DNA of 64,000 nucleotides from Rhabdophis nuchalis (taxonomy: Eukaryota > Chordata > Lepidosauria > Squamata > Natricidae). The translations under genes and the position numbers were made by a program. Positions 59,201 through 64,000 of this stretch are shown piece by piece. Location of the stretch: the NCBI GenBank assembly GCA_039707465.1, contig CM077644.1, positions 144,929,962 through 144,993,961 on the forward strand. The letters run 5' to 3'. Numbering within the stretch: the first letter of the stretch is position 1; each line of letters opens with the position of its first letter. Below the pieces are notes generated by a model, which was given only the letters and a program-made list of their open reading frames with translations, did not search any database and was not told the origin of the DNA.

Positions 59201-60272
59201 CACCCTGAGAAGGGCCTCTCTGTGGGAGCGGATCGGCCGAAGGGATGTATGGGGCAGGAGGCGGTCTCGCGTATAACTAGGCCCCGAGCCATGGAGCGCT
59301 TTAAAGATGGTCTTAAAGTTATGTGCTGAAGCATCGAAAATTCTCAGACCCTAGACTTGGCTTTATACAGTAGTAGAATGATAACAAGCATTTTGAAAAG
59401 ATCTTCCATTCCTGGAATTTATAAAAGATAAACCTTCATCTGTGTGACATCCACTCCCCACAAAGCAGATACCTTAAAGCAGGGATGCCAAACTTGGGAA
59501 CTTTAAGACTTGTGGACTTCAACTCCCAGAATTCCCCAGCCAGCATAGCTGGCTGGGGAATTCTGGGAGTTGAAGTCCACAGTCTTAAAGTTCCCAAGTT
59601 TGGACATCCCTGCCTTAAAGGGAAATTGGATTTAGCAAATTGGAAATATGAACTTCAATAGAGACATGAATCATTGCACTGCCTAATGATAAAGCCGTAA
59701 GTTTCATAAAGGGGGGGGGGACACTTCTATTCAGCATGCATGCCATAAATATAACAGATCAACATATTTAAATGAACACAAAAGCTTGGAACAAGTTTGT
59801 ATTTACCACAATTGTATAATTCTTCTTTCTGGGATTATTGCTGTCTTTGTTTCTGTACAAAGTGAAATTCATATTTTCAGGATTCTTCAGTTTCCCATTT
59901 GTAAATTGAACTGAAATTGAACAGCAAGAAATTGAAAAAGCCGAAGACTACCTGTATATCCATTGCACTTGATCAAGAGCCCACCCACCTCCCGTTCCTC
60001 CTTACTGCCTCTTGACCGCTCAGTTCGAGAAATGGGAAACTTTTTTCCCTAGCCTCTCGTACCATCCCCATCACGCTGCCCACGCTGCCTCTCCTGCAGG
60101 ACGCCCGGCAGTGCAAACGCAAAGTATAATAAAGCTGAACGGAACAAGAGCCCTGAAAGAGTCACAACCACAACTCGACAGATGCCTCTTCTCAACGGGG
60201 AGCCTCACCTAGCGGAGCGCTCTGTCCTTCCTGGGGATCTCCCCGGTAGATCCACTCAACCTCCCCCGCCAT
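36568..60272 (-). CDS. POLR1E: POLR1E (PAF53/RPA49), RNA polymerase I subunit, complete
   Basis: POLR1E is the A49-like subunit of RNA polymerase I. It forms a TFIIF-like heterodimer with POLR1G (A34.5 homologue) and works in rRNA transcription initiation and elongation in the nucleolus. Twelve coding exons on the - strand join through GT-AG introns into 1233 bp: 410 residues plus TAA (human form about 419). Intron phases are 1,0,2,1,0,1,1,2,1,2,2. The N-terminal part (about residues 1-110, exons 1-4) is the dimerisation domain, with [19 protein letters not shown] and [20 protein letters not shown]. The C-terminal part from about residue 180 is the tandem winged-helix region, with [19 protein letters not shown] and [15 protein letters not shown] basic tail (RSRKRKLI) closes the protein. 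All exons align in order with human POLR1E. It converges with FBXO10 and sits head to head with the CpG promoter at 61.7 kb. Intron 3 (5.6 kb) holds a nested transposon stack. Confidence 0.95.
37272..37595. mobile_element. CAGGTAGTCC MITE
   Basis: CAGGTAGTCCTCGAGTTATG after TA; ends aaggactacctg. TA is not kept on the right. Confidence 0.7.
38057..38276. mobile_element. Related short MITE (TTTGTTTAGTGACC type)
   Basis: ataggtagactttgtttagt ... ctaaacaaagactacctgta: inverted ends about 25 bp long, flanked by TA. Confidence 0.65.
38904..39131. mobile_element. Tigger-like (TcMar) MITE with TA duplication
   Basis: 228 bp. Ends CAGTGATCCCTCGTTTTTCG and its reverse, differing at one position in the first 23 bases (CGCGG/CGTGG), flanked by TA on both sides (38902-38903, 39132-39133). 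The CAGTGATCCCTCG ends plus TA target are diagnostic of Tigger-type elements. Confidence 0.88.
39725..39856 (-). CDS. POLR1E: POLR1E exon 11
   Basis: Acceptor ttgtatttcag, donor AACAA|gtatgt. Reads [20 protein letters not shown] then [20 protein letters not shown] and REN plus AA, 132 bp, phase 2. Second winged helix. Confidence 0.95.
40200..40400 (-). mobile_element. Old tRNA-SINE fragment, antisense
   Basis: gagagtggcccaaagtcact...tccaaggcaggaccagaacc...tagcctggtgcctttaac: same family as 41885-42025, opposite strand. Confidence 0.45.
41132..41213 (-). CDS. POLR1E: POLR1E exon 10
   Basis: Acceptor ccaattgtag, donor GGCAG|gtaaaa. Reads [20 protein letters not shown] then ALSYGNG plus AG, 82 bp, phase 2. 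Confidence 0.94.
41550..41674. mobile_element. Palindromic hAT MITE, TSD atctagaa
   Basis: CAGAGATCGCCAACCTTGGC ... ccaatattggagaccccg; atctagaa at 41542-41549 and 41675-41682. Confidence 0.9.
41885..42025 (+). mobile_element. tRNA-derived SINE (MIR/CORE-like), sense
   Basis: Tract gtgcagtagttaaggtttcg, B box GGTTCAAATCC, then the region ctctacctcacaaatttgtt typical of an old reptilian or amniote tRNA-SINE. Antisense relatives lie near 840-1000, 19235-19320, 40200-40400 and 52735-52850. Confidence 0.6.
42064..42945. mobile_element. Same unclassified element, copy 2, with microsatellite
   Basis: Left tatttttcggagtataagat; right gccttatactccggaaaata then cggta. The TIR is readable. An impure (GATA/GGTA/GAGG)n block lies at 42120-42380. 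Confidence 0.65.
43003..43136 (-). CDS. POLR1E: POLR1E exon 9
   Basis: Acceptor atcttgcttag, donor AAAC|gtaagg. Reads [20 protein letters not shown] then [20 protein letters not shown] and VIKKK plus C, 134 bp, phase 1. Winged-helix region. Confidence 0.95.
43606..43998. mobile_element. CAGGTAGTCC MITE, near full length
   Basis: CAGGTAGTCCTCGAATTATG after TA; ends gttgaggactacctg. Body complete; this is the best reference copy for the split element at 52940-56669. Confidence 0.78.
44279..44415. mobile_element. Palindromic hAT MITE, TSD ccttagaa
   Basis: CAGTGTTTCTCAACTGTGGC ... gttgagaaacactg; ccttagaa at 44271-44278 and 44416-44423. POLR1E intron. Confidence 0.92.
44671..44767 (-). CDS. 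POLR1E: POLR1E exon 8
   Basis: Acceptor gtatctccag, donor AAAAG|gtaaag. Reads [20 protein letters not shown] then [12 protein letters not shown] plus AG, 97 bp, phase 2. Confidence 0.95.
44925..45245 (+). mobile_element. CAGGTAGTCC MITE, strongly decayed
   Basis: gatcataactgagcccagag and tgactgtgggacaatgcaaa; ends not readable. Confidence 0.4.
45260..45573 (+). mobile_element. CR1-clade LINE 3' end, sense (second subfamily)
   Basis: [18 protein letters not shown] region, then the 3' UTR ending gcgccgccctgggtca...gagaagggcggggtataaat and an AAATA-rich tail. Confidence 0.88.
45640..45951 (+). mobile_element. CR1-clade LINE 3' end, sense, with (ATCT)n tail
   Basis: Coding tail ...acctccgctccttccgtc..., 3' end gtgcaccgctccgagtcccc, then (ATCT)n at 45931-45951 abutting the next, inverted copy. 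Confidence 0.88.
45952..46275 (-). mobile_element. CR1-clade LINE 3' end, antisense, tail-to-tail with its neighbour
   Basis: Begins gggacttggggaggcgcaca and runs antisense to ctggttgtcgccaaccggca. It shares the microsatellite junction with 45640-45951. Confidence 0.85.
46850..47158. mobile_element. hAT-type element, TSD gttaggga
   Basis: CAAGGGTAGGATTCAGCCAG ... ttgaatcccaccactg; identical gttaggga on both sides (46842-46849, 47159-47166). POLR1E intron. Confidence 0.82.
47607..47714 (-). CDS. POLR1E: POLR1E exon 7
   Basis: Acceptor gttttcaaag, donor GACA|gtatcc. Reads [20 protein letters not shown] then [16 protein letters not shown], 108 bp, phase 1. Confidence 0.95.
47715..48903. other. 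POLR1E intron 6, nothing recognised
   Basis: AT-rich. The same applies to 39132-39724, 47167-47606 and 50421-50838. Confidence 0.55.
48904..49048 (-). CDS. POLR1E: POLR1E exon 6
   Basis: Acceptor taattttacag, donor GCTG|gtaggt. Reads [20 protein letters not shown] then [20 protein letters not shown] and VIETKGVA, 145 bp, phase 1. A MITE hairpin (49199-49333) sits 150 nt upstream of this acceptor. Confidence 0.95.
49199..49333. mobile_element. Palindromic hAT MITE with ~64-bp arms
   Basis: CAGGGGTCTGCAAAGTCGGC ... gactttgcagacccctg. By eye the arms differ at about one position. Flanks agcctaga and gcctagaa share gcctaga. It is 150 nt upstream of the POLR1E exon 6 acceptor. Confidence 0.9.
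49598..49642 (+). repeat. Impure (ACCATT)n tract
   Basis: Repeated taccattaccatt and tactattaccatt. Confidence 0.85.
50083..50420 (-). mobile_element. CAGGTAGTCC-related MITE, diverged
   Basis: caggtagttctcacttaaca, gtgaccatcacttctgaatt and cagcacctgtatag; the body resembles the reverse of the family. Confidence 0.5.
50839..50894 (-). CDS. POLR1E: POLR1E exon 5 (56 bp)
   Basis: Acceptor gttcttaacag, donor GAGAAG|gtatgt. Reads [19 protein letters not shown], ending in phase 0; linker between the two domains. Confidence 0.93.
51495..51754. mobile_element. hAT-type element, TSD cactatgt/ctctatgt
   Basis: CAGGGGTGTCAAACTCAAGG ... ttgagtttgacacccttg; 7 of 8 flanking bases agree. Related truncated copies at 4339-4533 and 33521-33822. 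Confidence 0.88.
52027..52112 (-). CDS. POLR1E: POLR1E exon 4
   Basis: Acceptor cttccattag, donor TCAG|gtaggt. It completes Arg, then [20 protein letters not shown] and FNLQPLIS plus G, 86 bp, phase 1. End of the dimerisation domain. Confidence 0.95.
52735..52850 (-). mobile_element. Old tRNA-SINE fragment, antisense
   Basis: ctaaggtgggattagagttc then tttctagccagatgccttag and ccactaagg: reverse tRNA-like head. Confidence 0.45.
53082..53204. mobile_element. Palindromic hAT MITE with 8-bp target duplication gtttagtg
   Basis: TIR CAGGGGTCTCCAACCTTTGC; the two halves are nearly perfect reverse complements. Identical gtttagtg lies at 53074-53081 and 53205-53212. It is inserted in the left arm of the larger MITE. 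Confidence 0.9.
54073..55922 (+). mobile_element. CR1-clade LINE copy B, sense, young, inserted in copy A
   Basis: About 1.85 kb, flanked by caca at 54069-54072 and 55923-55926, and interrupting copy A. The 5' end is truncated upstream of the RT domain. The 3' end is CTGTGCACCGCCCCGGGTCC..., then a short (AATTTC)n tail. The RT and C-terminal frame is uninterrupted, which implies recent insertion. The style resembles the L3/'Snake1' type of CR1 in snakes; subfamily not verified. Confidence 0.85.
54074..55732 (+). CDS. Non-LTR retrotransposon reverse transcriptase ORF (5'-truncated)
   Basis: A 552-codon frame open from the insertion's 5' junction to TAG at 55730-55732. RT motifs in order: [17 protein letters not shown] (about residue 110), [20 protein letters not shown], catalytic motif [12 protein letters not shown] (about 180), [13 protein letters not shown], catalytic YADDTQLY (about 270), and [11 protein letters not shown]. 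The C-terminal domain ends in [19 protein letters not shown] and [13 protein letters not shown]. The endonuclease domain is absent through truncation. This is a mobile-element protein, not a host gene. The next ATG is internal, so the natural start is missing. Confidence 0.9.
   Translation: MQEKTAQKQSELAPIHGPVGCHERDLVWEEFDPVTSEDMDRLRGRLRATTCSLDPCPSWLVLASWEVTRGWLQEVINASLSEGSLPASLKEAMVRPLLKKPSLDPALLNNYRPVSNLPFLAKVVESVVAQQFPRHLEEVDYLDPRQSGFRPGHSTETALVALVDDLWRARDGGCSSILVLLDLSAAFDTIDHGILLHRLGGLGVGGTVLRWFSSYLSGRSQFVRAGEQRSTPRPLTCGVPQGSVLSPLLFNAYMKPLGEIIRGFGVEYHLYADDTQLYISTPNHPNDAVAVMCQCLEAVRIWMGSNGLRLNPTKTEWLWFPAARFNQLSPTLAIAGEHLAPVDGARNLGVLLDTRLSMEEQVTAVARRAFYQVRLVRQLRPLLDRDALRTVTHALVTSRLDYCNSLYMGLPLRCTRRLQLVQNAAARAIMGTSRFAHVTPLLRELHWLPVVFRVRFKVLIIIFKALHGSGPSYLRDRILPHTSSRPIRSHREGLLRVPSTRLCQRATPRGRALSVAGPALWNDLPPDIRTTTDLRSFRVKLKTYLFRLAGLE
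56786..57425. mobile_element. Same unclassified element, copy 3
   Basis: Left atgtttcggactataagatg, right caccttatattctgaaaaat. Interior units alternate in orientation (gcctccaaaaccctctgcat and its reverse). Confidence 0.65.
57709..57785 (-). CDS. POLR1E: POLR1E exon 3
   Basis: Acceptor tttccattcag, donor TGCAG|gtataa. Reads [20 protein letters not shown] then CNNLC plus AG, 77 bp, ending in phase 2. One of the most conserved stretches of the subunit. Confidence 0.95.
58166..58391. mobile_element. hAT-type element, TSD gtctaggc
   Basis: CAGTGGTGGTCAACCTGGTC ... tggttgactacccctg; gtctaggc at 58158-58165 and 58392-58399. Internal ccgcccactagtgggc and gtgggcggt motifs. Confidence 0.92.
58865..59330 (-). 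mobile_element. CR1-clade LINE 3' end, antisense, with (GAA)n tail
   Basis: (TTC)n at 58865-58880, then atatcccgcccttctcca and the antisense C-terminal region to gcgctttaaagatggtctta. Second subfamily. Confidence 0.88.
59480..59612. mobile_element. Palindromic hAT MITE, TSD ccttaaag
   Basis: CAGGGATGCCAAACTTGGGA ... aagtttggacatccctg; ccttaaag at 59472-59479 and 59613-59620. POLR1E intron 2. Confidence 0.92.
59807..59910 (-). CDS. POLR1E: POLR1E exon 2
   Basis: On the - strand: acceptor aatttcag, donor TGTG|gtaaat. Reads [20 protein letters not shown] then [15 protein letters not shown], 104 bp, ending in phase 0. Core of the dimerisation domain. Confidence 0.94.
60209..60272 (-). CDS. POLR1E: POLR1E exon 1 (start codon)
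   Basis: ATG at 60272-60270 in a strong Kozak setting (gccATGG). It reads [20 protein letters not shown] then L plus G; donor CTAG|gtgagg. It resembles the human N terminus but is shorter by several residues. Only 64 bp, so it was found by searching upstream of exon 2 for a phase-1 donor. Confidence 0.88.
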
Positions 60273-60420
60273 GGCAGAAACACGCCGCTACTACTGTCGC
60301 AGCCACCAGATCCCCGGAAGAGGCAGGATCAGCTCCAAGGCCTGGCCACACCTCCTTTTCTGGCCACACCTCCTTTCCTCAGCACTGGCTCCCTTCAATT
60401 AAGCCTCGCTCGCCACCTAC
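60273..60420 (-). promoter_or_regulatory. Probable POLR1E promoter / 5' UTR
   Basis: GC-richer stretch directly upstream of the POLR1E ATG. It contains an ETS-type CCGGAAG (60314-60320) and a 16-base unit with CCACACC (KLF-type) repeated 18 bp apart at 60343-60358 and 60361-60376. There is no clear TATA box. This is the usual pattern of a housekeeping promoter; the start site itself is not visible. Confidence 0.5.
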
Positions 60421-61740
60421 AGCCGAGGAAGAGGAGCTGAGCAGCCGGGGAGGCGTGTTCCAGTTGCTCCTGGAAAGGAGCAAAACGAAATTGAGTTTGA
60501 CTGCTAGTGATTTCAGCAGCACATCAGTGGAGTTATCCTGGCCACTACATGACTTGTCCCATTGCCTCCTTCTACCATGTTAATTTATCTAATTAGAATG
60601 TCTTCCTTTCTACAAACGCGGCTTGATTTTTCATACACAATCCAAAGAAGAATTTTAGGAAACTTGCTGCGAGTTCAATTTCCACTCTTTTTAGTTTTGC
60701 GGAGTAAACTAAGAGTAATTATTTCTTCCTTAACTCAAAGAACATTATCTTTTATTTCCTGAGACTCTTCGGTCTCTTTTTTTCCCCGGGGACCAGTGTT
60801 ATGGATTCAAGGGCTTGCTTAAAACTGTATGGGCAGTGCTCAGTGTTTGAGAAGTCAGTTACCTACCTGGAAGAAGTTTTAATCCTCACTTAAGGTCTCA
60901 TTTTACACAATCCAAGAGTGCCTGTTTTAATCCCTGGCTTTTAATAAGATGAAGAACAAATTATGCAAATTTGTAATAGGTGTAATTTTGCAAATAATGT
61001 AATAGGTGTAATTTCTCCTAAGTGTAGAAAAACACTTGGAACATTTTTTTAATGCCAAAAAATCCCAGTGGACTTCAACTGCATGTGAAAAGTAATTTTT
61101 AGCAGACTGATGGGAAGAGAAAAACATTTAATTTTCAGGAGAGGTTTATTATTTTCCATCCCATGGAAATCTTACGATAAATATAATTTACGATAAATAT
61201 TTCTTGCCTTAAAGGCACGCTTAAGCGATCTGCACGAATCCTGTTGCAATTTCCAGAGATAGCAAGGATAATAAAAACAAGCACAAACTAAAGAGATAAT
61301 CAAAAGTTGATTATGATGATTCGAGTGAATTGCATGGTGTGATATTTTGTAGATGTATTGGGATGTCCAAAAAGATCCGCTGCATGCTTATCTATAGGAT
61401 TAAAATTCATATATACAGGCAACAATTATCTTTGCCACCTTTGCTTTAATGCCTAATATGCATTGGATTTTATAAAATGCATATGCGAAAGCACTTAGGG
61501 GAATTATTCTTCCTACAGGTTCTCCTTCCAGTGTATTCCCATTTTAGGAAAACACAGGGAATGGTGAAGGTCTCTGGAATTTCTGGTTTAGTTGTTAAGT
61601 CACATATAGACTTTCCATGTGCAACTACCAAGAAGCTTTTGTATGCAGCAATCCCGGCTCCTACATTGGCCAAGGACCGAGCGCGCCCCAAACGTCCCTC
61701 TCCGATTGTTGAAATTCCAGAGTCTCCGGCGGGTTTTGCG
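60420..61740. other. Spacer between POLR1E promoter and CpG island
   Basis: AT-rich; no repeat or exon recognised. Overlapping frames on both strands at 61470-61764 look like chance openings next to the GC-rich island. Confidence 0.5.
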
Positions 61741-62620
61741 AGCCGCGAGTGGCCGATCACTTGAGTGACGTCACTTCCGCCTGGAGTACCGCCACAGTTT
61801 GGGGAAAGGCGGAGACTGGCAGCGAGTAAGTCCGCCCCCTAAGGAACGGAAGGAAGGACAAACGGACGGCACCGGAGTAGAGAACAACGGGTGCCCCTCC
61901 CTCCCGGAGATACGGAGTTCGGGACGGGAGGGGACGATCGTCGCCTTATTTTTTCCCAGCGCAGGTGAGAACACGACAAGTTAAAGGGACGACCAAATAT
62001 TGGGCGCGCGCTGAACTGTGATTGGGCAATGACATGCGAGTCTATGTAGGGCGCGCGCGAGGAAGAGGCGTGGCGGACGGCAGCGGGCGCGCTGCGCTGC
62101 GATTGGCTGCGAGGGGCGCGTTAGGGGCAGTGGAAGGCGAGACGATGCGTGTGGCGGTTGGATGGGGGCGGGGGTGGTGGTGGGTGGGGGGCTTCGTTGA
62201 CCTCTCGAGAGCGCGCGCTTCTCCGCCTTGGGCTTGAGCGGAGGAGCCGGTCGTGATCCGCGCGCGGAGGCATTCCGGCCGGGTGATTGGTGGAGGCGGA
62301 GTGTGTGGGGGGATGTCGGCCGTCTGATTCTTCCCAGTGCGGCCCGGTCTCCCTACTTGTCTTGGGCCGGGGGGGGCTTCGAGGTTGAGGTACGCATGCT
62401 CCTTGGTGGTCCGAGGGGGCGGCGTGAATCTCTCCTAGACGTTGACGAGGCTGTCAACGAAAAGAGTGCGAGGTTGCTGCTGCTGCTGCCACTGCCACGC
62501 CCCCTTCCCCCCTTCCTGGGTTCCCGGCGAGGGCGGGGCATGGACTGGTGAGTGGCCTGAGGAGGGGCATCGCCGGGCTTGAAGCGCGGGCGGGGGGTGG
62601 GTGGCGGGTTCGCTTGTCGT
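61740..62620 (+). promoter_or_regulatory. CpG-island promoter, probably of ZBTB5 (coding exon outside window)
   Basis: The only strongly CpG-rich block in the window, with repeated GCGCGC tracts. It carries a CRE fused to an ETS site (61766-61780) and three inverted CCAAT boxes (ATTGG at 62021, 62102 and 62286). Strong 5' splice sites read rightward: GCAG|gtgaga at 61965 and ACTG|gtgagt at 62548. That fits a noncoding first exon on the + strand. Human gene order puts ZBTB5 divergent from POLR1E, so ZBTB5 is the best guess. It could instead be an upstream POLR1E promoter. Confidence 0.55.
61766..61780. promoter_or_regulatory. CRE (TGACGTCA) overlapping ETS motif (ACTTCCGC)
   Basis: Perfect palindromic CRE at 61766-61773 sharing its last base with ACTTCCGC (61773-61780), the reverse of the GABPA/ETS core GCGGAAGT. 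Such pairs are typical of strong bidirectional or housekeeping promoters. Confidence 0.6.
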
Positions 62621-63504
62621 CCAGAGACCTTATGATGGGCCTGTTGCTTTGGGGAAGCCAGAGAGGGGCCTCCCCTGTTGACTCTGGTGCTCCGAAAGGG
62701 GTCACTCAGCTCTCTTCCCCCTTGAAGAAGCGGGTTTCCAAAGGGCGCTGCTTTGCTCGGCCGGTTGGAAACTTCTATTGGGGCCTGAAGAGCCCCACTT
62801 TGGGGTGTGTAGGTGGGTGTGTGGGTGAATTTTTGCTCTTCACTCCTCCCTTCCAAATACCTGTTTTGGTTGCTAAGTTTAACTTGGTTTGGGCCTTTTT
62901 TCTAGGGTAGGAAAAAGTCCAGATACTTGAAAGCTAAACTTGAATATCTTTTTTTTTTAAATCTTGACTGTGTCCCTGAAATTCTAAAGTTGTTTTTCCT
63001 GTAGGAACCTATCCAACAGTAGAGATTAATTTCCTTGATATCCTGGATTGAAAGGTGAACATATTTGACAGGATTTTTTTTAAATTAGAACTTTCAGAAT
63101 AAATACATAGGTTTAACATTTTAAGTTATTTTAAATGTTGTGGGCTAGATTCACTATCGTCATATTTTCTGAGGAAGTTCTGCTGTTTACCTCCCCCCCC
63201 AGCTTCCTTGCCTTCTAATCTGCTCTGAATGACCCCTTAGTCCTCCTCCAAGGCAAATTTAGAATACTTGTAGGGAGCTTGGGGGGGGGGGGAAGTGATG
63301 TATGCTAGTGAACAGGTATCTTACATGTTATCTCTTACTATGGTAGGAATATAAGTAGCATGTATAGTGTTCATTAGATAGTGTTTATTAAATGTTTATT
63401 TTGAGATTTAATTTGGTTCTATGTAAAAATATCAACAAGTCAGTCTAGTTCAGGATAATTATCAGTTACAGTTTTGGATATTCAAATTAATTTTCTTGTT
63501 TAGA
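62621..63504. other. Downstream of CpG island, probable first intron
   Basis: GC content falls from 62.9 kb onward; poly-C and poly-G runs near 63195 and 63280. No coding exon seen. Confidence 0.45.
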
Positions 63505-64000
63505 TAACTTCTCACTCAGACTCGACTACTGTAATGCTCTCTACATGGGGCTCCCCTTGAGGTGCACCCGAAAGCTGCAGCTAGTCCAGAACGCAGCCGC
63601 GCGGGTGATTACAGGAGTGCCTAGACACTCCCACATAACACCTATCCTGCGCAAGCTGCACTGGCTCCCTGTGGTCTTTCGGGTGCGCTTCAAGGTCTTG
63701 ACGACCATCTTTAAAGCGCTCCATGGCTCGGGGCCTAGTTACATGCGAGACCGCCTCCTGCCCCATACATCCCTCAGACCGATACGCTCCCACAGAGAGG
63801 GCCTCCTCAGGGTGCCGTCAGCTGGACAATGCCGACTGGCGACACCCAGGGGAAGAGCCTTCTCTGTGGCTGGGCCAGCCCTCTGGAACGACCTACCCCC
63901 TGAACTCCGCACCATCTCTGACCTCCGCCTCTTCCGCAAGTGTCTGAAGACACATTTATTCCATCTAGCCGGCCTAGCGTAACCCCCTGTATTGACCATT
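63505..64000 (+). mobile_element. CR1-clade LINE 3' fragment, sense, running to window edge
   Basis: Begins at [20 protein letters not shown]; open frame to TAA at 63980-63982, ending [18 protein letters not shown]... It has the GCCGACTGGCGACACC variant shared with 58881-59330, so it belongs to the second CR1 subfamily seen here. The tail lies beyond the window. Confidence 0.9.

Noticed and set aside
60182..60583. 133-codon + strand frame overlapping the POLR1E first exon
   Set aside because: It is antisense to the POLR1E exon and promoter, Pro/Ser/Thr-rich from base composition, with no recognisable domain.
61470..61764. Overlapping ~95-codon frames on both strands beside the CpG island
   Set aside because: Mirror-image openings with no family match; likely chance in sequence low in stop codons.
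62022..62910. Arg/Gly-rich frames in the CpG island
   Set aside because: GC-rich sequence gives long frames by chance. No conserved sequence, and good 5' splice sites suggest a noncoding first exon.

Overview
The window is a piece of a squamate reptile genome, most likely a snake. It holds part of one conserved vertebrate gene, all of a second, and probably the promoter of a third. The squamate call rests on a Sauria-type tRNA SINE (6977-7330), a Bov-B LINE fragment (10036-10503), many CR1-clade LINE 3' ends, an L1 3' end, dozens of short hAT-type elements and very abundant microsatellites. I identified the genes by comparing spliced exon translations with remembered vertebrate proteins. No search was run.

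Left half, + strand: the last eight coding exons of FBXO10, between 8035 and 30800. They join in frame through GT-AG introns into 485 codons of a right-handed beta-helix and end in a C-terminal CaaX box, CTIL. The F-box and the first exons lie upstream of base 1, so 1-8034 is intron. Right half, - strand: a complete POLR1E gene (RNA polymerase I subunit PAF53/A49) in 12 coding exons from the ATG at 60272 down to the stop at 36568. It encodes 410 residues with every intron phase consistent. The two genes converge tail to tail across about 5.8 kb. At 61.7-62.6 kb lies a CpG-rich, CRE/ETS/CCAAT-bearing promoter facing right. By human 9p13 gene order (ZBTB5, POLR1E, FBXO10) it is probably the ZBTB5 promoter, but no ZBTB5 coding sequence is inside the window.

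The introns and spacers are mostly transposon layers. The richest part is 52940-56669: a TA-flanked MITE interrupted by a palindromic hAT MITE and by an antisense CR1 LINE, which is itself split by a sense CR1 LINE with an open 552-codon reverse transcriptase frame. At least fifteen hAT-type elements keep readable 8-bp target duplications. Nearly all carry TA at the centre (NNNTANNN), the pattern reported for the Buster branch of hAT. CR1 3' ends are joined to several different microsatellites. No prokaryotic-style system, CRISPR array, rRNA gene, true tRNA gene or virus-like coding region was found. The most unusual structures are the nested repeat stack, the SINE palindrome at 3.0-3.8 kb, the hAT cluster just past the FBXO10 stop codon, and the long MITE hairpins in POLR1E introns.
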